Of a stretch of 64,000 nucleotides of DNA, positions 50,912 to 59,090 are shown in pieces. The DNA lies in assembly GCF_001270495.1 (NCBI RefSeq), contig NZ_LGUR01000208.1:1-64000 (forward strand), read 5' to 3'. The notes below the pieces were generated by a model, which was given only the letters and a program-made list of their open reading frames with translations, was not told the DNA's origin and ran no database searches. A program made the position numbers and the translations under genes. Position 1 is the stretch's first letter; the number at the start of each line of letters is the position of its first letter. This stretch comes from Streptomyces viridochromogenes. GTDB taxonomy: Bacteria > Actinomycetota > Actinomycetes > Streptomycetales > Streptomycetaceae.

Positions 50912-52252
50912 GTGGGTTTCCAGCGAGTCTGGTCTACGGCGGGAGTCGTGACGCTGACAGGAGCTTTGCTCCTCACCACAGCCCCAACCGCATCGGCGGA
51001 CTACGTCAGAGACCAACAATGGGTACTGAACGCGTTTGCGGTGAAAGACGTCTGGGCCGAATCCCAGGGACAGGGCGTTACCGTTGCGGTTGTCGACTCT
51101 GGAGTCGACGCCAGTCACCCTGATCTAACTGGCCAGGTTCTCAAGGGGAAAGACTTCACTGGCGCAGGTAACGCTCAGGAGGACAAGGTCGGACACGGGA
51201 CGAGCATGGCCAGCATTATCGCTGGACACGGCCATGGTGCGGGAAACTCGTCCGGCATGGTAGGTCTCGCGCCGAAAGCGAAGATTCTTCCACTGCGTGC
51301 TCTTGAGACGGAAAAGGACCCACTTCACGACGAGACCTGGGCTGCAGCGGTTCGATATGCCGTGGACCAGGGTGCGAAGGTCGTCAACCTCTCTTTCACC
51401 AATGATGGTGGAAAGACCCTGAGTGACGGGCGCGAAGCAATCGCCTATGCGCAAGCTCACGACGTTGTTGTTGTTGCGGGCGCAGGGAATGACGGCTCCA
51501 TTGCTGTCGACGAGCCGGCAGCGCTACCTGGTGTTGTCGCTGTTGGTGCTATCGATAAGGACGCCAACCGCTGGGAGGGATCAAATACTGGAAAGGGGCT
51601 TGCCCTTATGGCTCCCGGCGCTGAGATTCTTGCCGCAGATCCGACTCGGTCGCAGCGATATAGTTTGTCAAACGGCACTTCGGATGCCACGGCCTACGTA
51701 TCCGCCGCCGCCGCCCTGGTCCGCTCCAAATACCCCGACCTCACCGCAGGCCAAGTCATCAATCGCCTGATCAAGACGGCTACCTTCGCGCACCACAAGG
51801 GCCTGAAAGCGCCCGACGAAGAGTACGGCTACGGGATCGTCCGGCCTTACTCGGCGCTCACGATGGACATTCCGGCCGGTCCCAAGAAGAACCCCCTCGG
51901 TCAGCTCTCGTCCTCCAGCTCGACTTCCAGCCAGTCGTCGGAGGGAACGGACTCTTCGACGCAGGCGAAAAAGAAGAAGAAGTCCTCCTCCAGTAACCTC
52001 ATCCTGATCGGCGGCATCACAGCCGTCGTCGTAATCGGCGCGATCGCCTTCGTAGTGCTCCGCAGCCGCCGCAACGGCGGTAACGGCGGCCCCGGCGCTG
52101 GAGCCGGCGGTGGAGGTTCCCAGTACCCGGCGTACCCGCCCGCCCAGCAGCCCTACCCCAATTCCGGTCCCAACCAGGGGTACCCCACTCCGGGACAGGC
52201 TCCGCAGCACCCCAACCCCTATTCCCAGCAGCCTCCGCATCAGGGGCAGTAG
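50912..52252 (+). CDS. Type VII secretion-associated serine protease, mycosin 2
   Basis: Second S8 mycosin, 446 residues from GTG 50912 (gaggag at good spacing; GTG 50897 is also open). A Sec signal ends at TASADYV. Catalytic residues: Asp in VVDSGVDASHPD, His in KVGHGTSMAS, Asn in AGAGNDG, Ser in NGTSDATAYVS. A Ser/Lys-rich linker, one span (ILIGGITAVVVIGAIAFVVL) and a Pro/Gln/Tyr tail (GYPTPGQAP) follow. Its catalytic part uses more A/T-ending codons than mycosin 1. A copy of its 3' end lies at 54571-54828. Confidence 0.9.
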   Translation: MGFQRVWSTAGVVTLTGALLLTTAPTASADYVRDQQWVLNAFAVKDVWAESQGQGVTVAVVDSGVDASHPDLTGQVLKGKDFTGAGNAQEDKVGHGTSMASIIAGHGHGAGNSSGMVGLAPKAKILPLRALETEKDPLHDETWAAAVRYAVDQGAKVVNLSFTNDGGKTLSDGREAIAYAQAHDVVVVAGAGNDGSIAVDEPAALPGVVAVGAIDKDANRWEGSNTGKGLALMAPGAEILAADPTRSQRYSLSNGTSDATAYVSAAAALVRSKYPDLTAGQVINRLIKTATFAHHKGLKAPDEEYGYGIVRPYSALTMDIPAGPKKNPLGQLSSSSSTSSQSSEGTDSSTQAKKKKKSSSSNLILIGGITAVVVIGAIAFVVLRSRRNGGNGGPGAGAGGGGSQYPAYPPAQQPYPNSGPNQGYPTPGQAPQHPNPYSQQPPHQGQ

Positions 52253-52316
52253 GGAGTAACTCCTCATTCGTGGGCCGTGCAACGTCGAGTGTTACAGAAG
52301 ACTCAGCGGGGTTGGT

Positions 52317-52652
52317 ATGGGTTTCAAGGTCGACCCGAACGACTTGGCCTCTTTCTCGAAGCAACTTGGTCGGGCGGCAGATCACGTGACTGCGGCAAAG
52401 GAGTATTTCGAGCGGGAATGCTCAGTCGGCACATTTGGCGCGGGCCCCGTTTCGGCAATAAGCAGTATCTGCGGCATCTTCGGCGGCGGTCACGATGGCG
52501 TGATGGAAAATGTCCGATCTGTTTTGGGTCAGATGCATCGCATTCTGGATGCATCAAAGAATGAGATGTCGCGGAGCGCCGACTTCTATGAACAGACGGA
52601 CAAAGGCGAAGCAACGCGGTTGGATTCTCAATATCCAGAATCGAAGCGCTGA
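52317..52652 (+). CDS. WXG100-like small protein
   Basis: Helical protein of 111 residues (VDPNDLASFSKQLGRAADHV, then RILDASKNEMSRSADFYEQT), no signal peptide. The layout resembles EspC/WXG100-type ESX substrates, and two Cys lie in the middle. It precedes a larger WSG protein by 24 bases, a repeated small-plus-large pairing in this locus. Codon use is A/T-richer than in the housekeeping part. Confidence 0.68.
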   Translation: MGFKVDPNDLASFSKQLGRAADHVTAAKEYFERECSVGTFGAGPVSAISSICGIFGGGHDGVMENVRSVLGQMHRILDASKNEMSRSADFYEQTDKGEATRLDSQYPESKR

Positions 52653-52676
52653 CCACCAGTTTGTCTAGGAGGCGCC

Positions 52677-53420
52677 GTGGGTTTCGAGGATGTGGTGGAT
52701 CCGGCGGGGCGTCTGAAGAAGCCTCAAGTGGACGGCGACAAGGACGAGCCCAGCACGCCATACCGTGACCTCACTTCGTATGGCGATGTATTCAGCCCGT
52801 CAGCTGTTGCCAGTTGGGTATTCGAAAAGTTCCTCGGAGTTAATCCGGTGGACGAAGCGAAGAATGCGCTCGGAGGAAACTGGGAGGAGTACGCCCAGTG
52901 CGCCAAAGCATGGGAAGCTCTAGGGTTGTTCTGCGACGACCTCGCAAAGAACCTTCAGTCGGGCAACAGATCCTTGGACGTTACGTGGTCGGGGAATGCT
53001 GCGGATGCCGCGTACGTCTACATGGACACGCTCGCCAAGGACATCGCAGCCATGAAGGGCTCCTTCGAGCAACTCAAAGAGCAGTATGAGATCGTAACTG
53101 ATGGTGTGTGGCATGCCGCCGAAGCATGTGGCGATCTGCTCAGTGGCATGCTCGACCTTGCGATCGTCATTGGCATCACTATGGCTGCGGGCGCAAGCAC
53201 AAGTTGGACGCTCGTTGGTCCTGTTATCGCGGCTGGTGCCGTTGCCGGCGAGGTCGTGGCGATGATCAACCTTTGGACCAGGATGACTACCCTCATTATG
53301 GAAGTCGGAACGGTCGTCAGCGGTGCCACAGCGATGGTCGAGCAGACAGCCCACTTTTCCCAGGCCAGCATGATCAAGTTTCCCCTCCCTGGCAAGGGAT
53401 ACGACCACCCTGGTGCGTGA
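52677..53420 (+). CDS. WXG-domain protein with central hydrophobic region
   Basis: Protein of 247 residues from GTG 52677 with aggaggc upstream. The helical N-terminal part has SLDVTWSGNAADAAYVYMDT, a WxG hairpin. The following hydrophobic helices (LAIVIGITMAAGA, LVGPVIAAGAVAG) resemble the mid region of larger WXG effectors. No toxin domain is attached. Probably an ESX substrate paired with the preceding small protein. Confidence 0.72.
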   Translation: MGFEDVVDPAGRLKKPQVDGDKDEPSTPYRDLTSYGDVFSPSAVASWVFEKFLGVNPVDEAKNALGGNWEEYAQCAKAWEALGLFCDDLAKNLQSGNRSLDVTWSGNAADAAYVYMDTLAKDIAAMKGSFEQLKEQYEIVTDGVWHAAEACGDLLSGMLDLAIVIGITMAAGASTSWTLVGPVIAAGAVAGEVVAMINLWTRMTTLIMEVGTVVSGATAMVEQTAHFSQASMIKFPLPGKGYDHPGA

Positions 53421-53467
53421 GTAGGCCCCCGGGTCGGCCGAGCACAGTTGAGCAGCGAAGGTAGACG

Positions 53468-53890
53468 ATGACTGAACGCGACAGCACTCGGGATGACGAG
53501 CCGCGAGTGGGCGACGAGGAGTTCATCAGTATCGCGCGCGATCCCGCTATGGCTCGGCTGCTCCGCAAGCAGCTGGAGTCCCTTGCCGACGGGAGAGCAG
53601 GTGCTGTTCTCGCTGAGATGGCCAAAGAGGTTCTCTCCGGCAGGATCGGTCTCCGAGAGGCAGTACAGGTTGGGGCCTATCAACAGGAACTGGTCGCGTC
53701 CGCCGAGAACTTCGAACGCAAGTGGGACGAGATGTCAGCACTCGAGAAGTCGCAAGCAGAGGCAGAAGGAACAAAGTTGCTGCGGCAACAGCAGGACGAG
53801 ATTGATCAGGAACACCGGGAAAGGCAAGAACAGTCACTGAACCCGAGTCAGCGGAGCAGGCATAGCGCCAACGGCTGGAGCGCGTACTGA
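53468..53890 (+). CDS. Hypothetical protein, highly charged and helical
   Basis: Not recognised. The 140-residue product is rich in Glu, Gln and Arg and probably forms long helices or coiled coil (ALEKSQAEAEGTKLLRQQQD). No signal peptide or membrane span. A gaagg site precedes the ATG. It lies in the low-GC effector stretch, right after the WSG protein, so a chaperone or immunity role is possible but unsupported. Confidence 0.65.
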   Translation: MTERDSTRDDEPRVGDEEFISIARDPAMARLLRKQLESLADGRAGAVLAEMAKEVLSGRIGLREAVQVGAYQQELVASAENFERKWDEMSALEKSQAEAEGTKLLRQQQDEIDQEHRERQEQSLNPSQRSRHSANGWSAY

Positions 53891-53962
53891 CTACGGCCGA
53901 AATTTGACGACATCGCAATCTTCCTTAGGGGCTGTAAGCAAGACTAGTAGATTGGAGAGGTT

Positions 53963-54271
53963 GTGAACTCGGAGCTACCGGACCTGGATCCCTCAACTGG
54001 TACCGATGAGGTGACGTCGCGCACGGCGAACCACTTCACCACTATCTTGCTTGGGCTTGGAATCCTTGTCCCTTGGGTGCTCTTCATTGGATCGATCTTG
54101 TCTGGCACGCGTTGGTGGCTGACAGCCCTAAATTTGATCGGCACGCATGCGGGTCTTTTCGTGCTGTTCCTCGGATACCGGGATAACAGTCGAGCTTTGA
54201 AAAGGTGGGGGGCAGGGGTTCATGCTACGACCATGCTGCTCTTTCTGATCGTAGCCGAGGCCCTGAGGTGA
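53963..54271 (+). CDS. Small membrane protein, hypothetical
   Basis: Not recognised. The 102-residue product from GTG 53963 has three predicted spans (ILLGLGILVPWVLFIGSIL, LTALNLIGTHAGLFVLFLG, THAMLLFL-like end). It lies in the effector stretch; similar small membrane proteins occur at 60305, 60930 and 63363. Immunity or accessory functions are guesses from position. Confidence 0.65.
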   Translation: MNSELPDLDPSTGTDEVTSRTANHFTTILLGLGILVPWVLFIGSILSGTRWWLTALNLIGTHAGLFVLFLGYRDNSRALKRWGAGVHATTMLLFLIVAEALR

Positions 54272-54570
54272 TCCGAAGAACTACAAGACTTCTGCATCAA
54301 CCGGAAAGAATCCCCGCATGGATTACGCCTGCATCACCTGCTGGGTCCTTGCTCCTCACATAGTCCCCAGTGTCTCAGCGGATTGCATTCGCGACAAAGT
54401 AGTGGGTCATTGATGCCACCTGAATCCCCAAGCATCTGTCGATGAGGTGGCATTCGGGGCTGCGGTCACTTCGGGCCAATGAGAGGTACGTGATGACGCT
54501 GTTGCTGTGCCTTGTCGTGCTCGCGATTCCGCAATGAGCTAGATCCCAGAACAAGAAAGGACCCTCCTGA
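54272..54570. other. Gene-free, A/T-richer gap with inverted repeat
   Basis: No gene is supported. An inverted repeat atgccacct (54413-54421) / aggtggcat (54445-54453) could form a hairpin with a 23-base loop, possibly a terminator. From about 54480 the sequence leads into the mycosin-tail fragment, suggesting a deletion scar. Confidence 0.4.
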
Positions 54571-54828
54571 ATGGGCCTCGTTGTCCTTGTGGTTGGCGTG
54601 ATCGGCCTTGGAGCCGTAATCGGCGCCGTCGTAGTCTTCGCTGTTCTGCGCAGCCGCCGAAACTCTGGCGCCAGCCAGATTGCTCCTAGCGCTGCAGCCT
54701 GCGCCCAGAATCCGGGTTACTCGCCTCAGCAGCCAATCTACCCAAACGCCCAGCAGGTGTATCCCCCAACCGCCGAGCAGGGGTACCCCACTCCTCAACA
54801 GCAGCCGTTCCAGTACCCCAACCCCTAA
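54571..54828 (+). pseudogene. Truncated mycosin 3' end (membrane span plus Pro/Gln tail)
   Basis: An 85-codon frame reading AVIGAVVVFAVLRSRRNSG then EQGYPTPQQQP. It matches the end of mycosin 2 (VVIGAIAFVVLRSRRNGG, NQGYPTPGQAP). DNA is shared too, for example caggggtaccccactcc in both. The protease domain is absent. The ATG has a gaaagga site, so a small membrane protein could still be made; a deletion relic of a duplicated mycosin is more likely. Confidence 0.7.
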
Positions 54829-55003
54829 AATCAACAGAGCTCGCATCAAGGGTCATAACGTCACGTTGAAGACGGGTGGGGTGTCCGCCAGGTCGGGGCT
54901 GCGAGCCGCTTGAGCCAGCCCCGTGATTCCGTGATGAAATGGATCTCGTCGTGGCTGTCGGAGTGGCCACGTCCATTCAAGTACCGTACGAATGAGAGGG
55001 CTT

Positions 55004-55315
55004 ATGAGCGGGGGATTCGATGTCGAGGGGGACGCCCTGCGCAAGTACGCCAGGGCTGTGGAGGCCGCAGCCGGCCGGCTTGACAGCATCCGGAGCCGTA
55101 CCCAGCAACTGGAGCTCACCCAGGAGACCTTCGGAAGGCTGCCGCAGTCGGACGATTTGAAAGCCGACTACGACACTCAGCACAAGGAGTCAGGCAACGA
55201 CCTCACCGACGCCGTCGACACTCTGCACTCCATAGCCGACGCGCTCAAGGATTCCGCTGCCGCCTACGACGGCACGGAGATGGACAACAGGGGCATGATG
55301 GGCGGGGGCAACTGA
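55004..55315 (+). CDS. EspC-like type VII secretion small protein
   Basis: Protein of 103 residues matching the ESX EspC pattern (FDVEGDALRKYARAVEAAAG, then DALKDSAAAYDGTE). ATG 55004 is preferred over 54992 because gagaggg precedes it. Its stop overlaps the start of the next, larger WQG protein (TGATG), so the two are co-translated, supporting a secreted pair. Confidence 0.78.
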   Translation: MSGGFDVEGDALRKYARAVEAAAGRLDSIRSRTQQLELTQETFGRLPQSDDLKADYDTQHKESGNDLTDAVDTLHSIADALKDSAAAYDGTEMDNRGMMGGGN

Positions 55316-56283
55316 TGGGCGCGGGGCAGGCGGCGGGCGATGCCCTGAGCCGGATCAACTTCGTCCTGGACTGGAGCAATCCGCTCGCGGGTGTTCTCGA
55401 CGAGATCATCCGGGGCATCATGAAGCAGTTCAACCTGGATGAACTCCTCGAGCAGGTCAGTGGCGACAACGAACTCCTCGCCGAGACCGCGATTCAGTGG
55501 CGCAAGGGTGCCAATGATGTGCGCGGAGTGATCGAGGACCTGGTTGTAGAACGTCGTACGCTCGCCACCCAGTGGCAGGGCGAGGCGTTCAGCAATTTCG
55601 ACACGATGATGACCGAGTTCGAGGAAGCCCTCAGGGGCGAGGCCACGGACATGGACACCATGGCCGAACTCCTCGAAATGGCGGCCCAGGAGTGCGCGGC
55701 TGCCGAGCAGTTGATGCTCGACCTCATCGTCGAGATCGTGGAGACCGCGCTCGCGGCCGCCGCGACCACCGCGATCCTGTCTCTTCTGACGGCGGGTGCC
55801 GCGGCTGCTATCGGTCCGCTCATCGCCGCCGCGGGCATCGCTCACAAGGCAGCGAAGGCCGTGAAGATCACGGCGAAACTGGCGGACGCGCTGTCGGACC
55901 TCGCCAAGCGAATGCAGCTGCTCCGCAAGATGATGAAGCTGCGGAATGCACTGCGTAAGGGGCCCAAGCATTTCAAGGGCGGCCTGTCGCGCTACATAAG
56001 GAAGGTGGATGAGCGCGGCAATCCGATTCCTGAGCGCAACATCAACGATCTGGCCATGTATGCGGGTTATAGGGTCGTCAAGAAGGGCGTGAAGGGCGTC
56101 GTCAAGGACGTCATTGGCGCGGACCCGGCAGGCACGGTGCAGGAGAGTCTGCTGGAGGACGGGCCGGGGGTGGCGGAGGAGCGTTACGAGTACCACCAGC
56201 GCCCCGACCCGCAGAGTTTCGGCGAGCGTACGGACGTGACTCCTTCGAGCGCGGCAAGGACTGTGAGGGACGATTTCGGGTGA
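55315..56283 (+). CDS. WXG-domain protein with hydrophobic mid region
   Basis: Protein of 322 residues. The N-terminal WXG-like helical hairpin has TLATQWQGEAFSNFDTMMTE. A long hydrophobic helix follows (TTAILSLLTAGAAAAIGPLIAAAG), then a Lys-rich helical C-terminus. This is the N-terminal layout of LXG/WXG polymorphic toxins, but no recognisable toxin domain remains. Coupled to the EspC-like gene before it and, by GTGA overlap, to the gene after it. Confidence 0.75.
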   Translation: MGAGQAAGDALSRINFVLDWSNPLAGVLDEIIRGIMKQFNLDELLEQVSGDNELLAETAIQWRKGANDVRGVIEDLVVERRTLATQWQGEAFSNFDTMMTEFEEALRGEATDMDTMAELLEMAAQECAAAEQLMLDLIVEIVETALAAAATTAILSLLTAGAAAAIGPLIAAAGIAHKAAKAVKITAKLADALSDLAKRMQLLRKMMKLRNALRKGPKHFKGGLSRYIRKVDERGNPIPERNINDLAMYAGYRVVKKGVKGVVKDVIGADPAGTVQESLLEDGPGVAEERYEYHQRPDPQSFGERTDVTPSSAARTVRDDFG

Positions 56284-56939
56284 GCGGAACGAACAGGGCG
56301 GGCTTCGTCCGTGAGATGGTCGAGCGGGCGAGGTCCTTGGCGCCGGCAGGTGAGGTGCTGCGTGCTGAGCACGGGGTCACTCTGGCTGAACGGGCGCCGT
56401 CGCCCGGCTATTTTCGCCGCCCGCGGGTTCTGCGATCCGAGCGTCGTGCGCTGGGTGGTTGGTTGCTGCTGCCGGTGACCGGGATTTTGAGACTCGTTAC
56501 GGCCACCTTGAACCCGGTCGAACGGCTGGTCGAAGCGTTCACCGAGCGTGAGAAAAGGAAGCCCGGCAAGCCGTTTCGCGGCGGTTGGAACAGCATGGCC
56601 GGCCATCTGGCCCGCGGCCTGGTGCCACGGACGAAGAACCCGGCGAACCTGCCGTCCGTCGTGATGCAGGTGACCGACCACCGCCTGCAAATCGTGTACG
56701 TGTCCCGCGTGCGTTCCTTCACCGGCAACCCCGGTCTGGTTGAAGCGGGGTGGGCCACGGATATTCGTAATGTGGCCTGGATCCGGGATCGCAGTGACGT
56801 GGTGGGCGGTGACCACGAGATCGGTTTCGTCGATGGTTCGTGGTGCACGGTCAAGTTCTGGGGTGACGGGTGGAGCCGTATGGCGGACGCGTTTCCGCTC
56901 CGGCTGAGCCACCTCGACCCGGTTCCGAACCTGAGGTGA
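56280..56939 (+). CDS. Hypothetical protein in ESX effector unit
   Basis: Not recognised. The 219-residue product from GTG 56280 has a basic N-terminal half, one moderately hydrophobic segment (GGWLLLPVTGILRLVTATL) and a beta-rich C-terminal half (SVVMQVTDHRLQIVYVSRVR). It overlaps the upstream WQG gene by four bases and closes that transcript, with a strong terminator after it. As third gene of a small/large/third unit it could be immunity or chaperone; there is no direct evidence. Confidence 0.65.
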   Translation: MSGTNRAGFVREMVERARSLAPAGEVLRAEHGVTLAERAPSPGYFRRPRVLRSERRALGGWLLLPVTGILRLVTATLNPVERLVEAFTEREKRKPGKPFRGGWNSMAGHLARGLVPRTKNPANLPSVVMQVTDHRLQIVYVSRVRSFTGNPGLVEAGWATDIRNVAWIRDRSDVVGGDHEIGFVDGSWCTVKFWGDGWSRMADAFPLRLSHLDPVPNLR

Positions 56940-56974
56940 CCAGCCGAGGGTGAGCTGGACTCAGTGAAATTCCC

Positions 56975-57000
56975 CCCGGGACCGGTTCGCCGGTCCCGGG
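56975..57000 (+). terminator. UUCG-tetraloop terminator
   Basis: Perfect 11-bp stem (cccgggaccgg and complement) closed by a ttcg tetraloop, 36 bases after the stop. Confidence 0.9.
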
Positions 57001-57199
57001 CAACGCCTCCGCGGCAACCACGAGTTGGGTGAGGCGTAGCGACCAGCCTGGCTCCGGGCTGTCACCTCGGGAGTCAGAGTTCGCACTCGGAGACCTCGCG
57101 AAGATCTGGCACGGACCCAGCGAGCGTACGAACTGCGCTCGAAGGGCTGGCTCGGGCGCCCGGCGCCCGAGACCACCGGTGACGGCATCCACCACTCGG

Positions 57200-57622
57200 G
57201 GAGGTCCCGGGCATGCTTGCCGCCATGCGCGACGCGGATGACCCGTTCTTCGACGGGGCAGCCAGATCCGTATGCCCTGCTGGTCCAGCGGCAGGGTCGC
57301 GCTGGTCCGCGTACGCGCCCTCGTTCCTCACCGGACAGGGCTCCAGCCTCGCGCTCGTCGGCGCGTACATGCTCGCCGACTCCCTGGCCGACCGTGACCA
57401 AGCGCGGGCTTCGCCGTCTACGAACACCGCACCCGTGAGTTCGTGACCGTGAACCAGGATCAGGTCGGCGAGGGCGATGCCACGCTCTTCCCGAACACCG
57501 TTCGGGCTCTGGAGCAGCGCAACGACATGCTCCGCAATCCGAGTGCCATGCCCGCCGCGGAGGGACGGCCGGCCCATTTGGCCCTCACCCTGCCCGAATT
57601 CATGCCCATTTCACGTCCATGA
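57200..57622 (+). pseudogene. FAD-dependent monooxygenase-like C-terminal remnant, multiply frameshifted
   Basis: Pieces of an aromatic-hydroxylase-type flavoprotein appear in different frames: LAAMRDADDPFFD, then SQIRMPCWSSGRVALV, then YAPSFLTGQGSSLALVGAY, then GFAVYEHRTREFVTVNQDQ onward to a stop at 57620. The GD motif of the FAD site (about 8 bases, ggcgacgc) is missing between the second and third pieces. The N-terminal two-thirds of the gene are absent. It is non-functional and unrelated to secretion. Confidence 0.65.
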
Positions 57623-58087
57623 CATGAGCCCGGGCACGCGCGTGCGGGGCGGTGCCGGTATGGGCGGCGTGGCCTCGACGATCTTCGTGATTGAGGCTCG
57701 CGCTCATGGCGGCGGTAACCCCTGTCCCACACGCGAGCATTGGCGGCTGCAACAAAATACCCAGCAGGCAATCGTCACGCCGGTCGGGACCTTGGCGTAC
57801 GCGGAACCTTCACCGGCCTCCGCGAGAAGCCCCCGGAGTTCTGACAGGGAGACCTCAAATCGCAGCCATGCCGCGGAACATTGCTCTGGCAGGACGTTGC
57901 GGGCGCGTGTAGCGACGCATGTTCTCGCGTACGTCCGGAGAGGACGGACGGCCGCGAGGATCGGCGCTCACCGTCTGCCGGATCCTCGCCGAGCACGACG
58001 CGGCCGACTCGACGACCTGGGCGTTGCTCCAGCTAAGAGGGCGGCCGTGCTCATCACAAACTGGTCTTCATGGGGGAGTGGGAACAC
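57623..58087 (+). other. Degenerate stretch without a supported gene
   Basis: Short frames only. A fragment reading GTFTGLREKPPEF ends near 57843, and another reading DGRPRGSALTVCRILAEHDA near 57945-58005 looks like former coding sequence. I could not assign either. With the preceding flavoprotein remnant this makes about 900 bases of decayed DNA. Confidence 0.45.
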
Positions 58088-59090
58088 ATGTCGTACCCGC
58101 CGCCTGGCCCTCCGGGCAGCGCGAATCCGTATCCTCAGCAGCCGCAGATGCCGGCTGCCCCGCCGCCCGGCGGAGCCGGTCAGCCTGCCGGGCAGGTGTC
58201 TTGGCCGACGCAGAGCCCCCAGGGGGCCCGAATCCTTATGCTCAGCAGCCGTCGATGCCGGCTGCACCCCGGCCTGGTGCACCCGTCGTGCCTCCCGGAC
58301 AGGCGCCCTGGCCGGCGCAGGGCCCGCAGAACCAGGCTTCTGGAGGCGGCGGAGGCCGCAAGGTACTAGGAACATTGCTCGGTCTCGTCGGAGCTCTGCT
58401 GCTCGTCGGCGGCGGCGCGCTCACGGCGCACGCGTACAGCAACGCCCGGCAGGAGATCCCGAACGACGAATCCGGCAAGGTGTTGTGGCGGGACGAACCG
58501 GTGGACAAGATCTTTCCGACCACGCTCGGCGGCCGTGGTGGCTACAACGGCGGGCTCTACGACCGCGAGCAAGCGATATGGAACCGCGCGGGGATCTCGC
58601 CCGAGACCGACTGCGACAAGGGCATCACCCGCTATACGTTGAAGGCCGCCCAGGAAAACGGCTGCAAGGCGGTCCTGCGCGCCACCTACGTCGACTCGAC
58701 CGCGAACATGGTCGCGACAGTGGCGGTGGTGGTGTTGCCCGAGGGCCCGTTCGAGGCCGGCCCGAGGGAGAAGGTCTCTATACGGCCTACCAGGACAACC
58801 TCCTCAACGATGGCGTGGTTGCCCCGTACGCGGTGCCCGGCACCCTGGCCGCCAACTGGAAGCACCGGAACGGCTCCGCCCTGATGCCCATGGGCGGCGA
58901 GAACATGCCGTATGTGGTGGCGGCCAGCGTCGGCTCCGTCGACGGCTACATCGCGGGCGATCTGCCTGGCGAGTGGGGTGACAGCGGCGGCAACGCCACC
59001 GACCGCGAATCCTGGAGCGCCAACGCTGACGACCTCGTCAATCTCTTCCGAGCCCACATGGACCGCTTGCAGAGCGGAGACTCGCAGTGA
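58088..59090 (+). pseudogene. Pro-rich membrane-anchored protein gene with two frameshifts
   Basis: A continuous protein can be followed through three frames. ATG 58088 starts SYPPPGPPGSANPYPQQP. Near 58210, in agccccc/aggggg runs, the frame shifts to NPYAQQPSMPAAP, and one span follows (VLGTLLGLVGALLLVGGGAL) then an extracytoplasmic part (NDESGKVLWRDEPVDKIFP). Near 58770 it shifts again to EGLYTAYQDNLLNDGV, ending at 59090. Both breaks fit a one-base loss, the first in a homopolymer. The protein stays well formed, so sequencing error or recent mutation is likely. Its stop overlaps the mycosin 3 start (GTGA). Confidence 0.75.
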
